A DNA stretch of 64,000 bases, taken from contig MU008162.1 in the NCBI GenBank assembly GCA_010909165.1, positions 186,001 to 250,000 of the forward strand, written 5' to 3'. Numbering within the stretch: position 1 is the first letter of the stretch; each line of letters begins with the position of its first letter. The notes under the pieces were generated by a model, which saw only the letters and a list, made by a program, of their open reading frames with translations, was not told where the DNA came from and did no database searches. Shown one piece after another: positions 31,863 to 42,375 of this stretch. Source of the DNA: Anthoceros angustus (Eukaryota; Streptophyta; Anthocerotopsida; Anthocerotales; Anthocerotaceae). A program made the position numbers and the translations under genes.

Positions 31863-32096
31863 GATATCTTTGTTAGTTTCCATATTCATCACAACCATCT
31901 GTTCTCAACTCTTGGGATGCTCCTTTATTGTTGCCATCCCGGTCTCCATGTGCTGAAGTTATTGTAATGAGGTCTATTTATGGTAGAAAATACGATTTTC
32001 GTCTTATCTATCCACATCTTTATGCCCATTGCCTTGAATAACGCTCTTGCTTGCTCATGCGAATAACGCTCTTGCTTGCTCATGCTTCTTCGCAAT

Positions 32097-32146
32097 ACGA
32101 AAAACTTGGAAAAACTTGGAAAAACTTGGAAAAACTTGGAAAAACT
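32097..32146. repeat. GAAAAACTTG decamer, about five copies
   Basis: A perfect short tandem array. The related AAAAACTTGCTCCAAC sequence at its right edge recurs near 34715-34735. No gene is seen in 31863-32390 around it. Confidence 0.75.
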
Positions 32147-32390
32147 TGCTCCAACATAGGAGGCAGGACCTACTCACCCTACTCTAAACCGGATAGGAAC
32201 AGGTAAATGAAGAAAGAAAAAAATCACTTTTTTACTCATTAAGGTAAAATTTCATATACATTGGATAAATATAATAGGTGAAAACCAAAACTGATGGATA
32301 GAACTCAAAACTAGAAGCTAGAAAACAGAACTCGAGGATAAAAATTGGAACTAATGGGTAGAACTAGTGGGTATAAAACATTCACCAAAT

Positions 32391-32500
32391 GGCTGTGACT
32401 GCTGCTGTTCACAACTTGCCTTGCATGATTGTGACTGCTGCTCCCCTCAACCTGCCTTGCATGCTTATGACTGCTACTACCCACAACCTACCTTGCATAG
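32391..32500. repeat. degenerate ~36-bp unit, three copies
   Basis: TGTGACTGCTGCT, a spacer and CAACNTGCCTTGCATG recur three times. The open frame across it is a product of the repeat. Confidence 0.6.
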
Positions 32501-32689
32501 GCTGTGGGGTGCTGGTCTTGCTGCTACTTGGCTGTTATGTTGTGCCCGTGAGGTTAACCTGTAAGCGGCGCAAGTGTCTGCAGTACGTGTATTATTGTTG
32601 CATGTGTCTGCAGGACCTATTACTGCTTTTTTACCAAACCCCCAGCTTTGTGCGCTTCGTGGGGATCTGCTTTTTGTTTTTGTAGCTCT

Positions 32690-32985
32690 TGTAGTTGATT
32701 TGTTTCTATAGCTGATTATTTCTGTAACTGATTTGTTTCTGTAGTTGATTTGTTTCTATAGCTGATTGTTTCTGTAACTGATTTGTTTCTGTAGTTGATT
32801 TGTTTCTATAGCTGATTGTTTCTGTAGCTAATTTTTTCTGTAGCTGATTTTTTCTGTAGCTGATTTTTTCTGTAGCTGATTTTTTCTGTAGTTGATTTGT
32901 TTATGTAGCTGATTTGTTTATGTAGCTGATTTATTTTTGTAGCTAATTGTTTGTATAGCTGATTTGTTTCTGTAGCTGATTTATT
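32690..32985. repeat. 17-18-bp minisatellite (TTTCTGTAGCTGATTTG type)
   Basis: About 16 imperfect copies. It ends just upstream of the polypyrimidine tract and AG preceding 33016, so it may lie in an intron of the degenerate gene that follows. Confidence 0.8.
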
Positions 32986-33018
32986 AAGCATTTTCTTGTG
33001 TGTTCATCTTTGCAGGCA

Positions 33019-34025
33019 ATGTCCTGGGATTCAGTCGATCAAATGATTGATGATGTACGCGATATGCGCGACTTGCGTGCCGATGCAGATTTGGACATGG
33101 ATGTCCATAATCCGAATACTCCAGAGGAGTATCCACCTGTAGACCATGATTTGGAGAGGGATGAGGTACTCTGACGGGCAGCGGTAGAACGTAAAACTGA
33201 TGAAGAATTGAAGAAACCATACCTGCTATCCGGTGACGAAATTGAAACAGCTATAGCAAATGGTATTTGTTTATATTTAATCTGTTTTTAACCATGTTCA
33301 TGTTTAACATTTTTAGTGAATGCCTTGTTGTAGCAGTTGTTAAGAAACACAATGAGAGAGCACTCGTAAAAACTAACGATATGTTGGTTTTGGTGGATGC
33401 GCGACTGCAGTTATCCAAATCGAAAATGGTAAGCCTTATGTTATTTCTGATGTATTATTTTATTCAAATTTAAATTTGATAAAATTAAATTTCGCAGGAC
33501 TTGAAAAAGAATACAAGATTGACGAACAAGCTTTATAAGGAAACTGTAGGTGTGAAGAATTTGCATCAGAACATTGAAGAAAATGTGTCTCATATCATTC
33601 AAGTAAGTTTTGCTTTGAGCAATAAATTGCTTATTTTATTTTATTTTTCCTCAAATTAGTATGATTAATTGATGCAGATTGTCAACAACACTTACCACAA
33701 AATAGAGGCTGTTGAAACTAAAGTCAACAAGATAGAGGATATTTGTGAACACTTGGAAACCATAGTGGACCAAAGACTCGTAAAAGTCTATACCGTGAAC
33801 AATATTCCCCCCAAGTGGTCCTCGAGTTCGCCACGTAGCAATTCTTCCCAATATCATTTTATTGGGGATACAGAGGACACTCCTACTATGATAGAAGATG
33901 ATCGTGTTGAAGACCCTGGCAGCAATAGTCTCCAGTAAGCTTCCTTAAGTGCTTGAGTTTGAATGATTGACAGTATCTAAAAATGAATTACTATTTTGTG
34001 CAGGCTGGAAGGCACACTACCCTAA
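33019..34025 (+). pseudogene. spliced gene of unknown function, coiled-coil, one in-frame stop
   Basis: Not recognised. Five exons fit GT-AG rules and phase: 33019-33262, 33337-33428, 33498-33602, 33678-33934, 34004-34025; the sum is 720 nt (240 codons). An acceptor-like TTTGCAG precedes 33016, so upstream exons may exist. The product is hydrophilic: an acidic N-terminal third (SVDQMIDDVRDMRDLRADAD), then a helical region with heptad-like spacing (VNNTYHKIEAVETKVNKIED), then a Ser-rich, acidic tail. Exon 1 contains TGA at 33172-33174 where CGA (Arg) would keep the frame; otherwise coding is intact across four introns. It may be a recent pseudogene, a transposon-borne gene, or genuine if the stop is a sequencing error. 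Confidence 0.55.
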
Positions 34026-35114
34026 GACATGCCAAACAAAAAGAAATTAAACAATAGTAATTTTTATTCAGTTATGTATATTTTAATGTCTTGCTAATAA
34101 GAATATACACTTTTTGTTTACTAATACTCTCTTTGGTAAATGCAAAGCTGTTGAACACCTTATTTGACAAAGAGTTGGCTGCAGAAGATCTCTTGATGGT
34201 CTTAAAGAATCCTGATTTACTGGACAAAATCAGAACATTAAGTTTTTATCAAAAAAGCGTTTATATTGCAAGTTCAAAGATATATCTAAATTACTTATGA
34301 ATTATATTTACTCATTTTTTATTTACCTTATTGCACGCAATCGATAACGAGCATTTTGGGATTAGTTCCACGCTTCTTGAAAATTCTGTAGTGGAAGGAT
34401 AAAACTTGGACCTAAAAACTAATATTTACGATAGAGATCTAGTGCAGCCTTGACATGTTTTGGAGCAACCTTTGTCTATACAAGGCTCATACGTCGCCAC
34501 GATCGAGAAAGGAGCGGGTCTCACCTCCTATCACGGCAGTGCATTTTACGCCATGGAACTGGTGTTGGTCGGGGCGCCTGGCTTATACATGCCTCGGCCT
34601 AATGGACTCAGCATGTCCGCATTGGGACGTCCCTCCCGACGCCAGTAATAGGTATAACCTTTCTCCGTAATAGGAAAAACTTCCTCCAACGTATAACGCT
34701 TCTCCACAATAGGAAAAACTTGCTCCAACGTATAAGTTTTACCATATACTGTTGTTAGTTCTTAAAAATCATCATCCCTTATGTCTTCATCCAGGTTTGA
34801 AATATACTTGAAGCACACCTTGATTTCATTGTGCATTCCCGTATCCATCACAAGTTGGCTAGTTCAATAGTAGAGCATCAACCTAGTCTTGTCAAGCTTC
34901 CTCTTCCAGTTGGCCAACTCTTCTATTTTCATTAGGTTGATTGATGGAAATCTAAGTTCTAACATGTGGAGAAAAAAATTTGACAAGCTCCGAGTTCTTA
35001 CTATTAACAATGAACTCCATGAAAATTTTCAAATAAAACTTGTATGCATCATTGAAGCAAAGAAAATTCTTACTTAGGCTCTAAGTTTACCTCTTCCCCT
35101 CCATTCTCTTGTAA
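34026..35114. other. intergenic, mostly AT-rich with a GC-rich island
   Basis: A GC-rich island (about 34470-34650) has open frames in two phases but no known domain. The 34091-34300 frame is unrecognised. AAAAACTTGCTCCAAC-like motifs recur at 34672-34735. Confidence 0.4.
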
Positions 35115-35765
35115 TTTTAGTAGAACATGCACATTAATTGGTTGATAGATACTGATGACTTTGGGTGCTCTGAATACTTCTCACCTTTTGCTGGTAATAG
35201 AATTCCCCCTCTAGTCTTCTTCTCCACTACAAGGGTTTTGTCTATGGAGGAGCCTAATATTTGCTCTGCACTGTTGCCTACCAGTTTTAGTCCTCTACTC
35301 TCACATACTTGTTTTACTTGTTCATTAGATAGCTCACAAGTTTTGTCATTCCCATCTTCCATTAGCTCTCTCTCTTTTAGTTCAAATCCTCTCTCTTCAG
35401 GCATAACTATCTCAACTCTTCATTAGTCAGGCATGTTGTTCTATTCTCCTCATCCACTGCTATTTGCCTCTCCTGTCCACTCCTCTAATTCATGTTAGAG
35501 TTCCTATATTCATACATCTGCCTAACTTCCTCATGTGTCAAGTTTGAAACTTCAGGCGCTTCTAGTCCTTCTCACTTTCATTAGGACATCACTCTCTTCG
35601 CCCTCACCACTCCCCCAACTATTACAGATACCATTATTTTTAAGAAGCTCCTTGCACCCAAGTTTAAGTTCTGGAGGTCTACCTCTCCCTCTGCAAATAG
35701 GTGTTTCACTGGGTAGCTCACAAATTTCTACCATGTTGATTGTTGTACTTGGCTCTCCTTTCTAA
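35115..35765 (-). mobile_element. possible degenerate retroelement ORF
   Basis: On the minus strand, broken frames encode hydrophilic, Glu/Lys-rich peptides with a GRGRPPELKLG segment. They resemble the disordered part of LINE or retrotransposon ORF1/gag proteins. No catalytic domain is visible. Weak call. Confidence 0.3.
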
Positions 35766-37439
35766 TTAGATTCCTTTACAGAGGCCCTAGTCACTTTGAT
35801 ACTTTTAGTTGTAGGTCTTCTCATTTCAAAAAGTTTATTTGATGGCTATGAGTATGTGTGGGATGACTTTTGCTAGTAGGGCTAGCAAGGTGTACACTTA
35901 TAACTTAATGTCGATGTAGTACTAGGGTCGTTCCACAGCTTATTGTACCTAAGCTCCACAACTTATTGGCTAAACGGGCTCCATCAGGTTGGGTCCGGTG
36001 GAAACTGCGGAGTCTAGGCATGTGCTACATAGCAACTCAACAGACCATGCACGCGACACACTGGACCTTCGTACAAGGCTCTTCTCAGGGTGTCTCAAAA
36101 ATTTGAGGTCCAACGGACTGGAACAGATTTAGCGACATGTTTCCCCATCAGACACCGTACCCTAGCACCTCTGCGCACATACCTCCTTAGCTCCACATCT
36201 TCCAACTCACAACTCTCGACTCCGCTTAACAACAACTCTAATACAATGCACAAGCCACATCGTCTTCCTTCCTTCTCCCTTTCTCACACACAGCTACTAC
36301 TAGAAACACCAACTCCCCGACGTATTCACACATGATTGCCTTTGCTCCTCCAGACTGCTTCACTTGCGATGAGGTAGTGGCTTCTCAGCTTGCAACCCCA
36401 TGGCCTCCTCCCCAGCAGCCACCAAGGATGGCTCCGTGCCACAGGTCACCCCCACAGTGCTACCTGAGCTTAGGACTAATCCTATTCTGCACCCATCAAA
36501 TGTGTTAGCGCAGCTCGTCATCAGAGCTCTCGACGCATTCCCCTACCACCAATCAATCTTGCGTGGTTATGTAGGAACACACTCAACTCCTCGAGCGCAT
36601 GACAGCATGAGCACACAGAGCGCAAAATTGGCACAAGGAATATATTATCTATTGGTCATGGGCACCAAGGCCTCCTTCTATAGCCTCCCTAAGGTTTACA
36701 TCTCGATAGCAACCCCCAACCCTAGACGCTACATATCGATAGCAAAATTAGCTGGGCCTGCCTGCTCACCCTAACCTAACCAGCCCATATACGTGCGAGC
36801 CAGATCGCAGAATCTCCATCGTATGCCACCATTTATGATGGCACCTGACTCATTGCCGCTGACCCCAAGCCCTAGGACGACGCAACCGCCAGGCCGTAAC
36901 TCATCTTGCCAAGCCGGCCTTCTTCCACCGGCCCTGCACACCCGCCAAGCGGCGAATCCGTTACCGGACTACGCTGTCATGGCTGGACCATCCCGCCAAG
37001 CCACTCCCTCCCACACTGAACCAGCTCATCTCAACGAACCAGTCCAGCAGTCGCCGGTCCACCTTGGTCTCCAACAAACCGAGGTCTAGGATTGCACTTT
37101 AAGTGCAAGTTAGCTAAAAATGGCCTTATTGGCTATTAAACTCCGCCCTATCCCTAATAAAAAACAACAGCTCAAAAAGAAACAAAATTAAACAAGCCGC
37201 CGAGGTTATGAACGTCGGATTTGGCACTCTACAGTATGAACTCGCTAAACTTTTGCTATACCCTCTAGATCAAACTAGTTTGTATTTGAACCATCAAGAA
37301 AACAGTGTAGAAACTAGGTGTTCAAAATCTACATGTCTAGGTGCATTCCACACCAAGTTCTCCTCTACTTCTTCTTCCCAATCTCTTTACAAGAGTTGCT
37401 ACATCTTGGAAGTGTCTTGAACTATTATCGGATCGGCCT
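35766..37439. other. intergenic, pyrimidine-rich, no supported gene
   Basis: Open frames at 36400-36774 and 36793-37089 are Pro/Ser-rich without known domains or clear start context. They may be gag-like debris. Not called as genes. Confidence 0.4.
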
Positions 37440-37650
37440 TGGCAGCGTGGTGAGCGGCGTGGTAGGCGGCGTGGTGAGCGGCGTGGTAGGCGGCGTGGTG
37501 AGCGGCGTGGTGAGCGGCGTGGTGAGCGGCGTGGTGAGCGACATGGTAGACAATGTGGTTGACGACGTGGTTGACGACATGGTAGACGATGTGGTTGAGG
37601 ACGTGGTAAGTAAACGACGTTGTAAACGATGTGGTGAACGACGTGGTTAA
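37440..37650. repeat. 12-bp minisatellite GTGGTGAGCGGC
   Basis: Tandem 12-mers in phase with codons encode VVSG/VVGG and then VVDD-type units on the plus strand. On the minus strand they give HHAA/YHAA repeats. The second half is more diverged. Confidence 0.85.
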
Positions 37651-38110
37651 TGACATTGTAATTAAGGTTGTACTCTAGGTTGTAAAGTAAGAGTGTATGA
37701 AGGTTTTAAATGAGGTTGTAGCGTATATTGTAAAATACGTTGTAAATAGACCCACTTTTACAATCTAGTTAAGCTGTCAGACTACAACCTCCTATTAACA
37801 ACCTACTTTACAATCTAGATTACAAGGCAACCACGTTGTAAATGGCGTTGTCATTTAGGTTGTAAACGAGCACAACATTGTAAATGGCGTTATAAACTGG
37901 CTACCCGGATACCTTGCCCGCACGATTAGCTTAGTGTGGCCGGCATGGACGTCAGCAACTTGATGACGTGGCAATCTTCCCTGCCACATCAGCAATTTTA
38001 CAACTTAGTTAAGCTGTTAGTCTACAAACGTATAAATATCCATTTTTACAACGTGAGATTGTAAATCACATTGTAAAATGCGTTGTAAAACACCTGTGAT
38101 TTTTGTAATG
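37651..38110. repeat. field of GTTGTAAA motifs in both orientations
   Basis: GTTGTAAA or one-base variants occur about ten times forward, and TTTACAA(C/T) about four times. A longer direct repeat TTAGTTAAGCTGT-AG-CTACAA begins near 37756 and 37994. No coding potential. Confidence 0.6.
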
Positions 38111-38267
38111 CATAGGGCAAATTATTTAGAAGTAGACATTTTAAGCCCAAAGTGTGAAAATTTGAGGTGGGATCTCGACCATGTATACTTGCAAAGGAAG
38201 ACTATGACTACAATTGACACAAGTGCGAGCAAGATAATATTAAGGGTTTAAAAGAGATGGAAAGTAT

Positions 38268-38664
38268 ACCTGTCGAATGGGGGTAGGTACACTTATGTTT
38301 CTAAGCAATCAGATGAGACCAGACATCTCCAACACCGAAAATGCTATTGCACAGTTCTTTGAGAATCAATCTAGGCAAAGATCACTAGATTGCTCTTAAG
38401 CCTCTAATGCAGTACCTCAAGGGTACACCGAACTTTGGCATGTGCTATAGACCTAATGGAAATAAGCACCTTCTACTTACATGCTTTGTAGACGAAGATT
38501 GGGCTTCAGATGCTGATACCCAAAAGAGTATCTCTGCTGATTGCTTCCTAACTGGATCCACTGTTGTCAAGTGGTCATGCTGCAAGCAAGCGGCGTTTTC
38601 TCTATATTCAATAGAGTCCAAGTTGAAAGCTCTCACTAAAGCCACTAAGGAGGCTGAGTGGGAG
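38268..38664 (+). mobile_element. Ty1/copia RNase H remnant
   Basis: Conceptual reading with frameshifts: GVGTLMFLSNQMRPDIS, then MQYLKGTPNFGMCYRPNG, LTCFVDEDWASDADTQKS, and IESKLKALTKATKEAEW. These are the copia RT C-terminus and RNase H. It breaks off at about 38664, where SDH1-derived sequence starts. Confidence 0.85.
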
Positions 38665-38985
38665 GCGTGCATTACCAAGGTCCCGCGTGCTTCCCGCCGT
38701 GCACGGCTCCCGGGTGGAAGCCGTGCTCCGATAGCCCAATGGCCGCCCGCAGCCCCGCGCCTCCCGCTCCCACAACCACCGCATCGTATGTGTGGTCAAT
38801 GACCGAGTAGGACGCTCTCTCCCCGCCCTCCTTTTCCGCAGGCGCTTCTCGGCCCAGGATCCGAGACCCTCCCCGCGCGGCGTTGCCATGCATGGCTCGC
38901 CTAGCCCCAGCGATGATCGTCGGCCTCACCACCTTCTTCCGCCTGCTAGGGCCTTCAACATCCTCCTCTTCTTTTCTTTCTAGTG
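38665..38985 (-). pseudogene. SDH1: SDH1 5' fragment, inverted, next to copia
   Basis: On the minus strand, about 100 codons match the start of the SDH1 copy at 51156: [40 protein letters not shown] and [13 protein letters not shown]. Several substitutions separate the two. Homology stops after CACGGCTTCCAC. The next SDH1 segment (GCGTGCATYACCAAGGT) is present at 38665-38682 but in the opposite orientation, separated by about 30 bp. It is therefore a rearranged gene fragment, not a gene. Confidence 0.85.
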
Positions 38986-39435
38986 AAAGCTCCTCCTCTT
39001 TTTGTTTGAAGGGGGCGTGCACTAATTTTTGTGTTTTCATATAGCCACGTTAGGCATCACTTTGTATAAGCGTTTATACTAGCGTTTGTATTCTAATTGG
39101 TAGTGTATAATAAAGGTAAGGGCTGGAGCCTTGGAAGCCCTCGAGTCCGTTTTTTGCCCATGCAATTTGTGGAGGCCCACGACTTCGTGTTTTGCCCATG
39201 CCATTGGTGGAAGCCCTCAAGTTCGTCTTTTGCCCATTCATGGGTGACTGTGTGTTGGGAGTAGGGAGATGAACAGGGAATCCCCAATTCCTAATTTCCT
39301 ATGGAAAGCTTTGTGTGCTTGTTTGGGTTACCCACTCGTTAATCGTCGTCTCAAGTCTGAGACAATCTCTACAAAAGAGTTTCCTACAAGATGGGCATCA
39401 CCTTGGTGCTGCGTGCGTGTGGGTTGTGTGTTGAA
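38986..39435. other. 3' flank of PPR gene
   Basis: No gene seen. Three degenerate repeats containing TTTTGCCCATGC(A/C)ATT(T/G)GTGGA occur at 39150-39240. Confidence 0.45.
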
Positions 39436-42375
39436 TCAATGCCGGTCTCCGCATGAGCATGAGCCATCCAGGAAGCGGTGGACACGATGGACATCCCTCA
39501 CGATGATCTCTCGCTTCTCCAGGCGGGACATGATCTTGGTGCTGCTGTGGCAGTCACCGCACATGCGGAGGTTCTTGGTCACCATGAGGCTGGTGCCAGA
39601 TGGGGTGTTTAGGAGGCCGTATGCCAGGGCCAGTTTCTCAGCATGCCCGCATAGGGAGTCCTCCTTCTCCTGCTCGGACATGGGCTTGAGGACCAGGTCT
39701 GTTTGTGGGACATGACCTCCCTCTTCCTTCACCCGGGTGATCATGGTCTTGAGCTTGGAGGAGATTTCGCGCCGGTCTTCTCCTACTGTGAATTCGTGGA
39801 CCTTGTGCTGTACTTCGATGCAGGCTTTGGCGGCCTTTTTCTTGGCTCCTGCTGATTTTCGTAGGCTTTCTAGCCTGTGGACGTCGTCCCACCTGGCTGC
39901 GTTGGCGTAAATGGTGCCCAGGAGGACGTAGGAGCTGGCGTCGTCGGCTTCTGATGATGATGTGAGATGGTTGAAGCATCGGATTCCGCGCTCGATGTCG
40001 TGGTGGGTTTTGCATGCGGATAGCAGAGCTGTCCAGCCCACCACGGTGTTTGCAAGTGACACGGTTTGGAGAAGATGCTCGGCTTCGTCCAGGCGGCCTG
40101 ACCGGCCCAAGAGATCAACCATGCAGTTGTAGTGGTAGTCGCTTGGGACTATGTTATGCTCGTCCACCATCTGCTTGAATATCCGTTGCCCTTCCTGTAC
40201 CAGGCCTGCGTGACTGCATGCCACCAGAAGGCAGACAAAGGTTCTTTCGTTGGGACGGATGCCTTGTTCAAGCATGTTGTGGAAACACCGCATTGCCAGT
40301 TCGCAGTTGCTGTGTTCTGCGTACCCATTGAGCATGGCATTCCATGTGACCACATCCCTGCTGGGCAGTCTGTCGAAGACGTTGCAAGCGTCTTCCAGGC
40401 TCCCAAACTTTGAATACATGTCCACCAGGCAGTTTCCGATGCGGATATCCAGTTCCAGACCCAGTTCCCGGATCTGGGAGTGGAGCTGCTTGCCCTGCTG
40501 CACTGCTCCTACACTGGCACATGCTTGAACAAGGCACACAAATGCCACATGATCGTCTGGAGTGATGCCCTCGTGCTGCATACTTGCATACAGAGCCAGG
40601 GCTTCTCTTCCCAACCCCTGTTGGGTGTAGCCTCCGATCATGGCTGTCCATGTCACCACATCTTTCCAGGGCAAATTGTCAAACACTTCTCGAGCGTCTT
40701 GCACACTCCCGCATTTAGCATACATATTCACCAGGCAGCTACCGATGAATGCATCAACTTCCAAGCCTCGCTCACGAATCTGTAAGTGGAGCTGCTTCCC
40801 CTGATGCAGAGCTCCCACACGGACACATGCCTGCAGCAGGCATGCAAATGTGACATGACTGGCAGGAGTGATACCCTCCCTCTGCATACCAGAATACAGA
40901 GCCAGGGCATCTTCACCCAGCCCCTGCTGCATATAGCCTGTGATCATGGCATTCCATGACACCACATCTCTCGTGCGCAAACTGTTGAAGATTCTGCGAG
41001 CAGCTCTCAAGCTCCCACATTTTGCATACATGTCCACCAGGCAGTTACCGATCCGCACGTCGCCCTCAAGTCCTCGTTCCCGAATCTGTGAGTGCAGCTG
41101 CTTGCCTTCCTGCAGGGCTCCCACACTGGCACAGGCTGAAAGAAGGCACACGAAGGTGACATGGTCCGCAGGAGTGATGCCCTCACGTTCCATAGAGGCA
41201 TAGAGAGCCAGGGCTTCTCTCCCACGCCCCTGCTGAGTATATCCTGCAATCATAGTATTCCATGTCACCACACATCTTCTGGGTAAACTGTCAAACACCT
41301 TGCGAGCATTGTCCACACTCCCACACTTGGCATACATATTCACCAGGCTGTTCCCCACAAACAGATCGGCCTTCACAGCACTGGCCTGAATATCAGCATG
41401 CACCTCCTTCCCAGAAACCAGGTCCTGTGCTGAGGCACACGCCTTGAGGACTGCCACAAAGATATGGTTATCAGGCTTCACACTGGCTTCCCGCATCTGT
41501 CGATACAGGTTGATGGCCTGAGAGGGTTGTCCATGTCTTGCATGTGCCAAAATAATGGAAGACCACATGTAGACATCAGGGACAGCCACCTTTCTAAACA
41601 CCTGCACTACATCCTCCAATCTGCCATGAGAAGCATACATACCGATCATGTGGTTAGCCAAGAATGCGTTTGACTCGTGCCCACATCGGACAGCCAGATC
41701 GTGAACCCGCCTAGCCAACACCAAGTCCCTCCTGGCCTTGCACTTCTTGAGCACAAGATACAAAACGGAATCAGTGACTTGACGTCCACGATCCACAAGG
41801 AGCTCCAACCCTTCCACAACCTCGCCCAACTCAACGGCCTCAGAAAGCTTCCCCTGCTGACATAACGAGTTCACGATTCCAGCCGTAACGACGCCCATTT
41901 CCGATCCTGCGGGCCCGCCAGGTTCAGACCTATCCCCAGACCTGGACTCGGAAGGAAAGGCACCATGACCCATCTGCATATCCAAGGAAACGAGCTGCTC
42001 ATCAACCCAAGCTGGCTTAAAGATGCTGTTTAACCACAGCACCTCCCCGGACCCCTTCCGGCGGAAGTCAGGCGAACGGGAGCTCTTCTTATCACGTCTC
42101 TTGTCCCACCACATGGTAGGCTCCAGAAACAAACTTTGCCACAAATGCTCCTGCTCCTGCTCCTGGCAACGACCATCACTGGCAAACCTGTCCGCACCCA
42201 CACATGTTCTCGGAATTGGAAGCGCTGGGCTCCTTCCACTGCTGCACCTAGAGGCTTTGTTTGCCAGGGGTTCAATCCGTAAAGTGAGGTGAATGGGAGC
42301 TCCAGGGAGAATCCCTATACACACACCAATTTGTTGGGTCCGCGACAGGTCCGGTTGCCATACTGCGGCCATCAT
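39436..42375 (-). CDS. PPR-DYW protein ending in DRH, with N-terminal OSB/PDF-like motif
   Basis: 979 residues, intronless paralogue of the gene at 20752-23454, same strand. PDF-like motif at 79-132 (LWQSLF, MWWDKR, SPDFRRKGSGEVLWL, KPAWV). About seventeen PLS repeats follow, with four near-regular 101-residue P-L-S triplets (DMYAKCGSLRAARRIF-like). The C-terminal deaminase domain has H911-A-E913, C939-x2-C942, H943 and the terminal CSCGDRH. The PG-box position reads KKKAAKACIEV, so neither PG nor a strict KP. DRH ends are, to my knowledge, a hallmark of the variant DYW class found in hornworts, ferns and some lycophytes and tied to U-to-C editing. The N-terminus lacks an obvious long acidic stretch and is compatible with organelle import. 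Function in editing is well supported; direction is inferred. Confidence 0.92.
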   Translation of the reverse strand: MMAAVWQPDLSRTQQIGVCIGILPGAPIHLTLRIEPLANKASRCSSGRSPALPIPRTCVGADRFASDGRCQEQEQEHLWQSLFLEPTMWWDKRRDKKSSRSPDFRRKGSGEVLWLNSIFKPAWVDEQLVSLDMQMGHGAFPSESRSGDRSEPGGPAGSEMGVVTAGIVNSLCQQGKLSEAVELGEVVEGLELLVDRGRQVTDSVLYLVLKKCKARRDLVLARRVHDLAVRCGHESNAFLANHMIGMYASHGRLEDVVQVFRKVAVPDVYMWSSIILAHARHGQPSQAINLYRQMREASVKPDNHIFVAVLKACASAQDLVSGKEVHADIQASAVKADLFVGNSLVNMYAKCGSVDNARKVFDSLPRRCVVTWNTMIAGYTQQGRGREALALYASMEREGITPADHVTFVCLLSACASVGALQEGKQLHSQIRERGLEGDVRIGNCLVDMYAKCGSLRAARRIFNSLRTRDVVSWNAMITGYMQQGLGEDALALYSGMQREGITPASHVTFACLLQACVRVGALHQGKQLHLQIRERGLEVDAFIGSCLVNMYAKCGSVQDAREVFDNLPWKDVVTWTAMIGGYTQQGLGREALALYASMQHEGITPDDHVAFVCLVQACASVGAVQQGKQLHSQIRELGLELDIRIGNCLVDMYSKFGSLEDACNVFDRLPSRDVVTWNAMLNGYAEHSNCELAMRCFHNMLEQGIRPNERTFVCLLVACSHAGLVQEGQRIFKQMVDEHNIVPSDYHYNCMVDLLGRSGRLDEAEHLLQTVSLANTVVGWTALLSACKTHHDIERGIRCFNHLTSSSEADDASSYVLLGTIYANAARWDDVHRLESLRKSAGAKKKAAKACIEVQHKVHEFTVGEDRREISSKLKTMITRVKEEGGHVPQTDLVLKPMSEQEKEDSLCGHAEKLALAYGLLNTPSGTSLMVTKNLRMCGDCHSSTKIMSRLEKREIIVRDVHRVHRFLDGSCSCGDRH

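Noticed and set aside
36400-37089. Two plus-strand frames (124 and 98 codons)
   Set aside because: Pro/Ser-rich, no recognisable domain, no splice or promoter context.
37318-37650. 110-codon VVSG/VVDD repeat protein
   Set aside because: Explained by the 12-bp minisatellite; both strands are open for the same reason.
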